DNA from: Cladopsammia gracilis
Lineage: Eukaryota; Cnidaria; Anthozoa; Scleractinia; Dendrophylliidae
NCBI GenBank assembly: GCA_022457155.1
Contig: JAJGOT010000010.1
Span: forward strand, 3,460,001-3,524,000
DNA: 64,000 nucleotides
Direction of reading: 5' to 3'
The notes under the pieces: model-generated
Told to the model about the DNA's origin: nothing
What the model saw: only the letters and a program-made list of their open reading frames with translations
Databases searched by the model: none
Part shown: in pieces, positions 22,205 to 34,900 of the stretch
Layout: the number at the start of each line of letters is the position of its first letter
Numbering within the stretch: position 1 is the first letter of the stretch
Program-made: the position numbers and the translations under genes

Positions 22205-22740
22205 GTTTTATCCACTGACAGAAAACACTGGTGAAATAGAAATACTGGTGCAGTAAACAGTACCACAGGAAAGTACTGCTCGATAGGTTTCATTTGAATG
22301 GTCACACTGTAGGATAGATAATATAAATAATATAGTCCATAGACTCAAATAAAAACACTTTGTACAGCATAATAAACAGCACCGGTGGAAAATACTGCTC
22401 AATAGCTTTCATTTGAATGGTCACACTTTAGGATTTCATCCACAGACTCAAAAGTTAGAGCCACCTTGTACAGCATAATAAACAGTACCATAGGAAAGAT
22501 TTTCTCAATAGCTTTTATTTGAACGGTCACACTATAGGATTCCATCCAGACTTAAAAGTTAGAGCCACCTTGTACAGCGGCTTAATAAACAGTACCACAG
22601 GAAAGATTTTCTCAAAAGCATTCATTTGAATGATCACACTATGGTGTAGTATAATAAACTATGCCACAGGAAAGTACTGCTCAAGATCTTTTATTTGAAT
22701 GGTCGCAATGTGGGGTGCTAACTGGTGCTTTTACAGACTC
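22205..22740 (+). repeat. Satellite array A (about 108-bp monomer, about 5 units)
   Basis: Monomer hallmarks in order: TCATTTGAATGGTCACACT, TTCATCCACAGACTCAAAAG, GCCACCTTGTACAGC, ATAATAAACAGTACCACAGG, AAAGTACTGCTCAATAGC. Units diverge by substitutions and small indels. I call the orientation with TTCATTTGAATGGTC on the plus strand 'forward'. Confidence 0.88.
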
Positions 22741-25700
22741 AAAGGATTAAATTATGCCAGCGCTTGGTAGGTTTAAGCCGCGGGTTAATTAAGAGGTGCT
22801 TTTAACGAATTAATATATTTAACGCGAAAGTTATAGCAATGGGTAGTTTCACATTAGATTTATTTTTTAAATGAGTTTCATTTAATTAAAGGTTTAAACT
22901 GAATTGATTGAGCTTAGTTTGTCTTTTCGACCTTCTTTTAATAGAACTAATTTAGGAAAAAAATTTTTAGTCAAAACTAAAATTTATTTTGATTTTAAAA
23001 AATTCCTTGTGGTTTTACCGAATAATCAGGATTAAGGACGAGGGCTCACAAAAAGAGTATAGTTGGTTAAATTATACTGCAGATGTTCTTCTATGTATAT
23101 AGTAAAGCAATACAAAGAAAATACGCATAAAAGCGACTTTGTATAAAACAAACGGAAAATAGACAGAAAAATAACAAGCAGCAATTAAACTTATATCCAA
23201 TAAAATGGGTAAGTTAAATGACAAACACTGAAATATTGAAGGTACGAGGAGGACCAAGTACCAACAATGTAAATGAGGTCGATAAATAAAGGAAATATCA
23301 ATAGAAAACATAAGAAATTCAAATAAAAATACACCAGCAAGGAAATGAAAAACGTGACCAATAAATATTAATAAGATCATATTTAGAATGCACTGAAACG
23401 GTCAGCAAACAAAAAAAGCAATCAAAATTCTGATCCGATACACATTGAAGTAAAAAACAACCTTTCGTCAAATACAAATACTCAAACATTACAAAATTGC
23501 CGACCAATAATGTAAACATGAGGATACATTTGAAAAACATTTTGATATTTTTGATACCCACTGTTCAGCTATCTAATTTCGCACTTTAGTTATGAGTGAT
23601 CGCTAGTTTGTTTATTAAGCAACTTGAATACTTGAAGGAAGGCCGAGTATTTGGCATCTAGCTCTATAAAATATTTATATTCATGCAAAGTGTTTTTTAC
23701 CTAAATTACTCAGTTAAAGTTATTCATGCCCCCGTGAGGCGCCTCAGTTATTATCTTGCCCGATATTGGACAACACGATCGACGCTAATTAAAAATCTTA
23801 TCGTATGTACCGCTGGTTGAACAGATTTTCACTTGCTACACTGACTAAGCATTCGGCCGTATTCACTTTGTCATATCTCAAGTCGAATCCCATTTTTTCA
23901 TAAGGTAAGTGACGTTAAGCTTTATCTTTCAACGTTTGTTGTTGCGTAGTCTGTTTGGTTGCAAGTATCATTATCAAATCTACAATTAACATAATTTCTT
24001 GAAGCTGACACTTCGAGTACAACATGGAGAATTTGCAGCCATTAAGCTAACGATCGTCTCTCGCGAAATTTCAGTTTAGAAAAGATATCAAAACACAGAG
24101 ACAGATTAAAATGGTTTTTCCCTGAAATTTAAATAACGGTAACCAACGAAATGCATCCTTGACTAAGTGATTTTAAAGAGAAAACAATTATTTCGCTGGT
24201 GGTGTTTGCACACATGAAAATGAAACCTATATCAGTGCAATGATTTCAAAAACACGGTTGTTTTTGTCTGGTAAAAAATATAGCCTGTCAAAATAATTAT
24301 AAATGCTTTATATTTTTTGGCTGGTGCAAATGTGGAATTTTCAATACGCTCCTTCGGCTTTCAGTTTTATTTTGGTAATTTTTTTGGGTAACACTTTTTA
24401 AAAACATCCGCGGTACCAATAACAATTCTTAAGATGCCTTATCAATTGGCCTTTTTAAGGACAAAACTTTTGACGTGCATCAAACACTTCGTCTTTGCGT
24501 GTTAAGCTCTCCCTATTTGTCAACGCTTAAACTCTTTTCGTTTAATTTATTACCAGTAACAAAAGACACTTTTCATCCATTAAAAAGGTAGCCACTTGTT
24601 TAAATTGATGCGGGTGAATATAACACTTTTGTGAACCAATTTAAAAGCCAATATATCACGCAATCAGTCAATCAATGCATGGTCACATGACAATGTGTTC
24701 GAATGTTCGCAAATAACATGTGAACTCGCTTTTTGGTGGAGCAAAAGTTGTGTTGTGAAGGTTTTTAAAAAGTTTCTTTGATAAAAATATCTGACGAATG
24801 TAGAGGAGCTACTTAAGAGGTCACCGCCTTGCCATTATTAGTAAGTAGAAGCTGATTTTTGATACTTATATCGTCTTTGTAATTTCAGTGAACGGAAGAA
24901 ACACAAAAACGGCGGTGCATATAAATTTACAAGTTTTGTCAGTTGTAGGAGAGAAGGTGGCAAAATTTCAACTATTTCACCAAAAAGAAACCTTATTTTG
25001 GTTTCACAGGTATTTTCTTCACGATTTGTGCTCAAATAGCTTTCCGAAGGCATGCTTTACCTCAGTTAGCTTAATATTATTCTTCTTTAGTTCGAAATTT
25101 AGTTCTCAAAAAAATTGGCCACAGTTTATATGTTGCTAAGATACCGTTTTGGTTCTTCAATTTGTGGTCTCTATTAGGAATATTAATTCTTTATACTTTA
25201 TTACAGTTCTGGGTTTGGCAAGAATTTATTTAAAAGCAAAAGAACATCAAAACACGAACGGAATCCGTCGTTCAAAATGTCTTGTTGACAAGCGCCATCT
25301 AATTCTTGCCATGTCGCCAACCTGTTTACGAATTTGGATGCATTTACAAGTTTGATGTATTTGCTTTTCAGACTGATGATATTTAGACTTAAAAATGGCT
25401 TTCCGGAAGGCACAAGATATTTATGTTTTAAAAACCGCTGTTGCTGTCGTCAATGAATTTTTAGCAATATTAAATGTTGTTTACGCACATCGTCGGAGAT
25501 TGTTATTGCCTCGTGGTCGCTGTTCGCTCAAAACAATTCAGCTCGCCAGTTGGTGGTAAGTTTTCGGTGATTTAATGACGCACATAACAAAACTATTTTT
25601 GATATTTAAGTAGTTTTCATCGAAATCAATCAAAAATACTTGTGAGTATTAATTTTAGCACACTTCCACAATTTGGCAAAATCCATGCAAAGAAGCATTG

Positions 25701-27194
25701 TGAAACAAGCTAACTTTGAGTGGAGTTTTTTTTTTTATCGATTTATACATCTAACCCTGGGACTAAGATAAGGATAATTTTACTTTTCTTAAATATTAAA
25801 AAAAAGATAAAAGGTTTAATATTGATGAAAGTCTAAAATCGATTTGATCTATTTTGAAGCTTTACACCTTCGCTTTAATTGGACGGAATTCAATATTTAA
25901 AATTCAAATTTATTTTAGTTCTGACAATCAGCTTCATTATTTATTTGAATGACACTTAAGAGCATCAGCCCCAGTAAACAACCCTTTTACATTGCTCTCT
26001 GAAAAACAAAATTCTCGTGTTCTTTGTAATTTTTGACATAATTTGCTTAGATTATATGAAGTTTAAAATCTTGTTTACAGCAGTTTTAGTCTCACAGTTT
26101 TTCAATACGACGTCAAAAATGTGAAAAAGTGTGCTCTTTCAAGAAAGTGAACAGAAAAATAAAAGATGCAATTTTTTTCCAACGAACCTGTCAAAACCTG
26201 TCTTTCTAAACAATTTATGTACATTGAATGCATGCGAAATTATTTACTGGTAAGTGTCGTATACAACAAACAGAATTAACTTTTATCACAATTCCTAAAG
26301 TATACATTCTTTTTTATACAAGAACCTTTTTTGTAAGAACGTTGAGGCTGAAACTAGACAGAATTTTAAGAACGTGCTGAGAACGTACTCAAGCTGAGGT
26401 TTAGTTTAGACCGTCTCTATTTACCATACTAACCATGAGCTAAAAAACGTAATATACAAGTCTTTTTCCACTTGATAAAAGCAAGCCGCATGTCTAATAA
26501 TTGGCAAATTTGTAGAACTTTTCCTAGTATATTTTTTTCTCCTTATTCAGAATTATGATTTACAGAAATACTGTATACATTTATCCTATGAACGTGCTAA
26601 GAACGTTCTCAGGCTCAAATCGCCCCCCAAAAAAAACCCTAAAATGAGATGTTCTTATATAAAAATAGGTGTATTTGTACAGAATAGGTCATAAGAAATT
26701 TAACACTTTCGACTGTTATAAGCTCAGTTCAGGCCAGCTTGGCAAAGGTCTCTCGTAATAATACGTATAATGGACCTTCTTTTGCTCTGTCTCCACGTCG
26801 TCGACGACCCAATTAATGAGCTCCCTTCACTTTGACTTCACGGTAGAAAGGGCATAGATACTATATCAAAATCTATTTTAAACACGCAACATGTTTGGAT
26901 GAGTGTTGGAATGAGACCAAAAGCTATGAGCACTACATGTAAGAATCACGAGGTTGAACACGCTTTTACAGTCGGCACTGCAGTTTTGTATTGTGGCCTA
27001 TTCCAGAAACGTTGACCGGTGAAACTGTTTTCAAAATCGATGAGGTATTTTGTATGGCTGAGTAAGTCTTCTTTGTATATATTTATATAAATTGCTATAT
27101 CGATGATGTCGTTGAAAAGTAGGTTCCAAATAATGAAATTTGAAAGTATCACGAACTTGGTCAAATTTACTCAAAACCAAAACTACGAAAAAAG
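22741..27194. other. AT-rich intergenic region
   Basis: No coding exon I can support. Hydrophobic minus-strand frames at 23072-23561 come from A-rich, degenerate repeat sequence. Around 26335-26640 the phrase GAACGTGCT(G/A)AGAACGT occurs twice, probably a decayed dispersed repeat. Confidence 0.5.
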
Positions 27195-27800
27195 TCTAAA
27201 GTACATTTGAATGGTTACACTTAAGGGTTTCATCCACCGACTCAAAAGTTAGAACCACCTTGTGCACCATAATAAACAGCACCACAGGAAAGTACAGTTC
27301 AATAGCTTTCATTTGAATGGTCACACTTTAGGGTTTCATCCACCGACTCAAAACTGGTAGAGGTACCTTGTACATCATAATAAACAGCACCACAGGAAAG
27401 TACTGCTCAGTAGCTTTCATTTGAATGGCCACACTTTAGGATTTCATCCACAGACTCAAAAGTTAGAACCACCTTGTACAGCATAGTAAACAGCACCACA
27501 GGAAAGTACTGCTCAGTAGCTTTCATTTGAATGGTCACACTTTAGGGTTTCATCCACCGACTCAAAACTGGTAGAGGTACCTTGTACATCATAATAAACA
27601 GCACCACAGGAAAGTACTGCTCAGTAGCTTTCATTTGAATGGTCACACTTGAGGATTTCATCCACAGACTCAAAAGTTAGAACCACCTTGTACAGCATAA
27701 TAAACAGTAGCACAGGAAAATACTGCTCAATAGCTTTCATTTGAATGGCCACACTTTAGGATTTCATCCACAGACTCAAAAGAGTTAGGATTACTTACAG
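27195..27800 (+). repeat. Satellite array B (about 5.5 units, forward)
   Basis: Same monomer as array A with a spacing of 107-109 bp (for example, unit starts near 27303, 27410 and 27518). Two higher-order variants alternate: one with AAAAGTTAGAACCACC, the other with AAAACTGGTAGAGGTACC. This suggests a short dimeric higher-order repeat. Confidence 0.9.
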
Positions 27801-28983
27801 CACCACAAGAAAGTAACTTCTGCGCAAAAAAACATTCATTCGAATAGTTCTTTTTTTCAACGTTCACCATTGAATGTATAACAAAATAACTGAGCTTTAG
27901 TGACACGACAATCACTTGACTTGCAACATTGAAACATTTGAAACCCATAACAGGACTCGCGAATTTTAGTACAGTCTTTATTTGGCTTATTAATTCACGT
28001 ATCCATTTTAATTTCGCGATCTTCAAATTGCCAAACTACGTGACTCCAGACCAGAATAATTCCATGATAATTAAGCAATATTTATTTTCCTAATTCCTTT
28101 ACTATTCTCATTATCCTGTAAAGAAAAGCAACTGGTTCATGCCTAATATCGGAAATTTGAGGTACGTATGCGTTTTTTTACTCGGAATTTCGATTCAGCC
28201 TTAAATTTGTCATACACAAGGTTGTTAAACTTGAGAACGTTTGCGCGATATCAGGGCTAAGCAATTCCACCGACGTTTTGTCCAAATGTACCTAAGTAAC
28301 TAAATCGGATTATTACTTTTAATTCGAAAGACATTCATGTGAAGTTATCACCCAAGTGATGGCGCTAAGTACAACACGTACGTGTGAAATGCGGCCGGCG
28401 ATTTGCACGAAAAACACGCGATCCATGTTTTCTATTCGACTGTGAATAAATATTACAAATTCATCCCTGGATTAGAAGGATATACATGTCAGCTACACTT
28501 TTATTGCTTTTAATCATGTCATGTTCCATGAGAAATAAAAACAAGTATTTTAACAATTAAACAACTTTATAGTGAGTATTGGACACTTTCACAAAGCATG
28601 TACGCAATTCAGTCGTTTATCTGCCAAATTCTCGAGCTCGCAGGTATGCCTATAACAAATGTTGCTGTAAATCCCTTGTGATATTAGTCGCCAGTTAAAT
28701 TCTCCTCCGAGAGAAAAATTTGCCCCAAGCTTGCACAAGGTCAACTTAGAACCAAGGGCAGTTGTAATTGAACGAACTAGCTTTCATTGTGGTGAACAAT
28801 GTCTTAGAAATTGAATTCAGTATTGTTTCCTGGGCGCACTTGTTTATAGGCATTTTGGTTATGCACCGTTGATTTTTGAAGTGAATTTATTACGGTAATA
28901 AGGCGTTCAACTGCAACGTGAATTGTGAATTAATTTCAGACAGCTCCGTGCTCAGTTTACGCTACACAACAAGCTTGGCGAAG
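27801..28983. other. Upstream region of the collagen-like gene
   Basis: Non-coding. A possible splice acceptor TAATTTCAG ends near 28939, 45 bp before the collagen-like ATG, so an untranslated first exon may lie further upstream. No confident core promoter. Confidence 0.4.
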
Positions 28984-31900
28984 ATGGCGAAACTCCGTAA
29001 CTACATGGTGATAATTATGCTTCTGGCAACGACATGCTCTCGACTTCCAATGTTAAGGTAAGATTGTTGTCTCCATATCAACGTTATGCAATGTCGCTGA
29101 AACATTTAAAATTCATGGCTGAAAAGTATCACTCGTTGGCTCTTAAGCTACTATAATTACAGTGTGGAAGAAGTAAGATGGAACAACACATGAACCCTTA
29201 AACAACATGTTCTCCGCTCATTTTCCCACCATTAATCCGCCATTTTCTTTTTTTAGTTTGTGCCAGACAACCAACTCGACTGGTAAAGAGGCTGAAAATT
29301 CCCGCTGCAAGAGCACAACTTGTTGTGTGAGTAGAAAAAAAAATATTTTATTACTCGTTCATTCAAACGCGGAGCTGTTTAAAATTCATGCTTTGTAAAC
29401 AAAGAAGCATTATTTGAGCAAAGTCGTGAATAGAACTCGCAAACGCACAGGGAAAAAAATCGTCGTGTTGATTTCCGTTGCAATGTTGACATACTTGGAA
29501 GCTTTTTCTGACCTTGTTCAACGGGTTTACGAAACAACCCACTTTCACTCAATAGCACGCTTCCAACATAGAATAACACAAACTCTTGACCTTGCTCGTT
29601 ATTTTCGTCGTCCTAGCCGGATCCTACAAGTTTGAAATGCAAAATTAATATTCTCTGTGCGTTCGAAAAATGGAACGTGCAGGCAAAGTTGACAAACTGT
29701 AACAAAGTTAGCTAAAGTTCACGAAACATTTGAATAGATTTGTAGGGAAGTGCCAGCCTTCGCTGGGACGACAAAGTTTAAAAAAATCATTGCTCGTCGG
29801 AGGGAATAAAGGAAAATTTATTGATCATCTTAATTCTAATACAATATCAAAGAAGACACTGACTAGCGCCGGGGGTGAATATGTTTTTTATGTTCCATAC
29901 AAAATGTAAATATTCAAGCCAGTTGTGGACATTTCGAGTTGTTTATATCGAAGATGCTTCGTTGATGGCAGCGTTAAGTCGATATTTTCCAGCGAGCGTG
30001 TACAATGTATACGAGCGGTCTTTTTGAGATGTCAGCTGGCAACTTAATACAATACGAACGTATTAATTTAGTCAGGCAGTAAATGGGCTTTGTGAAGCTT
30101 GTTTACTTGAATGTAACTTCAAAACAACTCAAATGGGAAAACCTTTCACATGTTTGATTAAGGTAGAAAATTGTCACGGGATGGATGTGTGATCGTTTAG
30201 CCTTGCAGTTGTGCGTTGGCAACGACTCTTTTTGTAGTGAATGTTCACCCCATCAACAAATCTAGATTAATTAATTTGGTAAAATTATCTGATAAAAAAG
30301 AAATGGCTGAAGGTGCGCGATTCATGATTGTTTTTTTTTTGCGTGTAAGCTGTTCAGCATGTCGAGAGAATAAATTTGCAATTAACCTCCTAGCATGGCG
30401 GAAAGGCAATGAAAAATCGCTCAACTGAATTAAGTAGACCGCGGTTTCCTTTGCCGTTTTAAGTATAAAGAGCAATTGCGCAACGTTTACGAGACAAAAT
30501 GTCCAATAGTTTTTAATTAAGGTAGGAACTATGAATAAAGTAGTGCTTGAACAGGAAATCGACATTACTTTATTCAAGCAAAGTTAGGAAGGGTTCCAAG
30601 AATTACTTAATGGAACGGTGAGATCGATATAGGGTTCACTTACAACTCGATTTCATTACTGAGAGCAACAAAAAATCAGAAAATATCAATTGTTGTCAAG
30701 AATGATTTATGAATTGAATATCAACTTTCCTCGTTTCTTAAAATCCTGCTCTTCCTAACGCGCCTATTTTTGCGGTTTTTGCATTGTCTTTCGTCTCTTT
30801 CAGCTCTGCAAAACTTATGACGATTGCTGGGGTCTTTTTGCCGCTAATTGCTACCAAACTACGGAAAGTGATGCTCATATCACTAGATTTGAACAACACG
30901 CCGGGCAATGTTGACTTATGCTATGGACTAGAGCGAGCAAGCATCGCTGATTGATTTCCGGCAAAAGAACGAAATCAAAATAAGGAAACAATTAAAAATT
31001 GACGTCTCCATAGGTCAATCAGTCGAGATGTTTCGACTAATACTATTCCAATTTAGTGTGGAAAATTATCATATTCAACCTTGAAGACTGACCAGTTTAA
31101 GCTTTTTGTCTATTCGTCACGTACATTGGTATGTACTCAATAGTTATACGTGATAAACAACGGAAAAACTGAGCTGTTTTCTGGGAAACTCCTTTGTCAT
31201 GCTTTGTGACGTTCCTTGTATGAAAACAGAAACCGTGGGAGGAGAGGTTGGGGGTGAATTCGTGGAAATAAATGGGGGAGGATTGGGGAAGGTTTAAGGT
31301 TCAGTGTTTCCTTGTCCGCAAATTCTTTGTTAAATAACAATCGCCGAATAACTTTAAAATTCTTTGATAGTTATTTGTTACTTTATAATGTGTCCCACAC
31401 GCTGAAAATATTCCGTTTCAAGGTAAATAGATCGATCTCAAAATTTATATGTTCTGGAAAGCGGACTGGATTGAAATTGTTTAAACAACCTCGCTGAAAA
31501 CAGATTAAATACCTTTGTTTAGATATAAGTAAATGAATATATGGAACTTTTAAAAGTGCTTTCAGTTCATAAAAACCAATTTCTTAGCAAATATAGCTAG
31601 ACAATTCAGTAGCATATTCTTAACATCGATGAGCAAATAATTTTATAAAGTATCAAAGTGACGCAATCAAACTCCTGAATGTAGACATCCGGCATTCGTT
31701 TGGGCAAAAAGAACATTATAAGCTTTCAACAGCCCTGGGTATGGCCAGCACATCACCCTGGTATGGCAGTGGCAGCCACATTCTCGACCCCAGAACTCTT
31801 CTCTTTTGCGCATGCCAAAAAAAAAAAAAAAAGACCGAGAGCTCTGAGGTCGAGAATGTGGCAGCCATGGACAGCTGTTTCGTCCTGGTCAGGACTCAGC

Positions 31901-34900
31901 AGCTTGCATAGCCAGGCGTAAGTTTGTTTAAAAGCTTTCACTCGCCTTTAGTCCAGCGACTGCTTGTGAAATCTTTTCAACCTTGATCTCTACTGAACTC
32001 GAAAGAACGTTTAAACTTTAAACACATTTGAAAAGCTGAGAACGAAATATACGCGTCAAAAAGTCAATCTCACGATAGTTTCGAGGGTTTAGATTCGGCT
32101 AAAGAAACTTTGATGCCGCTGCAGTGGGGAAGTCAGACACAAAAATTGACTTTATGAACAGAGTTGGCTTTCTAAAGAAACTTACTGCAAAGTTGTTGTT
32201 TCAGAGCAAAGCGCAAGTCCTTCGTTACAGGAAGCCCTTCGGTAGCCAGCCAGTTCGTTTGCTCTGACGACTGCGCTAGTGCTCGAGAAGTCAGTTTTTG
32301 AATGTCTTTGCAGTGGCTTATTTATGTTATAAATTCAGTGATACAACCAAATTTTATAACAAGAGTTTAGAGTCTTGTTTTCGTTTACCTGCAACTCTCT
32401 GCGCTGGCGTCCACTTTCGTGTGCTCTCTCTCTCTCGCCAACTCAATCGTGTTTGTTTATTGTTTTTGTATCCAAGGTGATTTTAACGCAATAAACGGTT
32501 TGTATGCGCGCGCTTAAAAAACTTGACGTTAAAGTAATTCCTCAGCACGCGTGCATGGCTAGAGAAAAAAAATCGAAAATGCAAAAGACGAAAAAGTCAA
32601 TCGCATGAAAAAAATTATAGCGAAATTATTACCATCAAATCACTGCAAAAAAAGTTATATTTTGCGGGACCGCTTCAATTCAAGGAATTCAAAGGGGACA
32701 GACCGCAAATAAATGTGGCTACTAAATATATCTGAATTTCGTAACTGTCCATCAGTAGGATGCCCAAAATGCGTGCAATTCCACAATTGGTTTCGGCTCC
32801 ATTAAATCCTATACCAATTGCAGAACATTTTAGGAGGAGCCACCCACAGTGCGAGCACAGTTACTGACAAGACATATCAGTTAGGAAAACAACGCAAAAT
32901 AAATGTAGTACGTTAAATAACGAACTAAGCACACACGTCAACTAAACAAGCTAAGCACGCACACGACTCAAGGAAAATTGCGCGCGCGCGCACTAGCATT
33001 AACCTGAATAGAAGCAATATAGAAATTAAATAGGGGCGCTAGAATAATATAAAGGATCTGAAATAACAAAGGATACGGCGGTGTTTCTCAATTTTGGATT
33101 GCTAGTTTAATTTCTCGTAGTGTAGTGCCATATTTCTCAATGATAGCACTGTGGCGTTTGAAGAATTTAGTAAATGATTTACGAAGGAGTGAAGATTTAA
33201 ACCCTTGGTGAAGGAGACGTGATGAAAGTCGGCGAAGTCTATGCATAAAATCCAACTTCGATGTGCAAATTCTAGCATATCTTACTAATTGAGATATATA
33301 AACACCATAAGCCGGATTGGCTGGAATGTTGCTGTCCATATGAGGGAAATTGACAATCCGAAATGAGAAGTCATCCCTTTTGTCGTAGACAAAAGTCAGA
33401 TTGCCTCTTGGTCAGATTGCCTCTTGGTTGTTAATAAAGATTTTAAAACGAATATATACACCGAATGCAAATATGGCCGTCCAACAATTTTTTGTTTGGA
33501 CAGGTTCCCAAGAAAAGGAAAACAATTGAATAATGATAAAGATCGGGTCAAAATAAGTCATTGTGTGCATTTTAAAGGCCATATTCTTATTTTAGGAGAA
33601 GTTATAGGCAATCAAATTTTGGGAAAAACATGACAGCGAGGCTGGTGAGGATAGAATGTCTTTTCTCATACAAATGCTAACAATTTCAGTGAGCCATAAC
33701 TTTGCAACCGTTAAACCAAAAACACTCAAACTTTCCAAGACGCATGATACACTTAGCAGCTCCTGTTTACGTGATATCATTAATTTCTCTGAAAACTTGG
33801 CCAAACCAAAAATTGCCCTACGGCCATATTTCAGATATTTGCATTCGGTGTATCAGACCAAAACAAAACTTGTAAAGGTGATTAGATCAGATTAGAATTA
33901 AGCCGCACGAGAAAAAGTTGTTTTGGAGGCAAATCTTGCTTCCAGGACGCAACAAAAGATCAAGTCAAGAACATTCTTGCTTAACCGGACGCAAATTTTG
34001 CGTCCGAACTGGATCAATGCATGTTTCCCGGTTAAGCCACATTTCTTTATAGGCCAGAAACAATGCGTCCTAGCTTAACTAGACCCTAGGTTTTTGCTAC
34101 AAATACTTGTACATATTCTCTGACTAGTTAAAACGCATTGTGCACATAAGATTTCTGAGCTAACTAAAGAGCCCATGAAACAAACGTAAGCTTGGTTCGT
34201 TCACACTAGCGACAGAACGTCATAACGGCGAGGCACGAAATGCAAAACACAACTTATATCGACCGGATGTTTTATGTCACCAGTGTGAACTACACAACAT
34301 AACTGACGACGTGATAGGAACATAATATAACATAAACATAACGACATAAGGAAAAAATGAATTTCTTTATGTCCGTGTCGCTAGTGGAACCAGGCTTTAT
34401 ATTGAAAGCCGATGTAAACACAGACAGACAATCAATCAGACAATCAGCTTATCAAAATTTAAATCAAACGTTTTAATATCCGAGGTTTATTCCAGACATC
34501 ACGAACACGAAAGCAATAAACCCACAAATCGATTCATCATATTTACTTTTAACGTAAGATTCATTGTTATTACTAACAATTTGGTGGTTTTTGTGTCTTT
34601 CATTGCATTGCTTTTAACTGTCGCTTTTTGTTATCCTAGGGAATTCCAGGCACTCCTGGTAGAAATGGTAAGCTTTATTACTCCTGTATTACTACATTTA
34701 AACAGTGGCGAAACTGTGTTTTCGTTGAAACACTAAGAGCACAATAGGGCCATTTATACGAGACCAAATAAGTCGCGACTTACAGAAGACGCGAACCACT
34801 CGTATAATTGATACAAAAATGTGTTCGCATCTTATTTAGGTCGCGACTTATGCAAGCCTCACTCGTATAAATGGTCTAGTTCGCGTCTTCTGTAAGTCGC

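Noticed and set aside
22205..22740. Regularly spaced repeats resembling a CRISPR array
   Set aside because: The whole monomer is repeated with no unique spacers, and the context is animal.
23072..23561. Hydrophobic minus-strand frames suggesting membrane proteins
   Set aside because: Composition bias of an A-rich repeat region. No starts with context, no splice structure and no family match.
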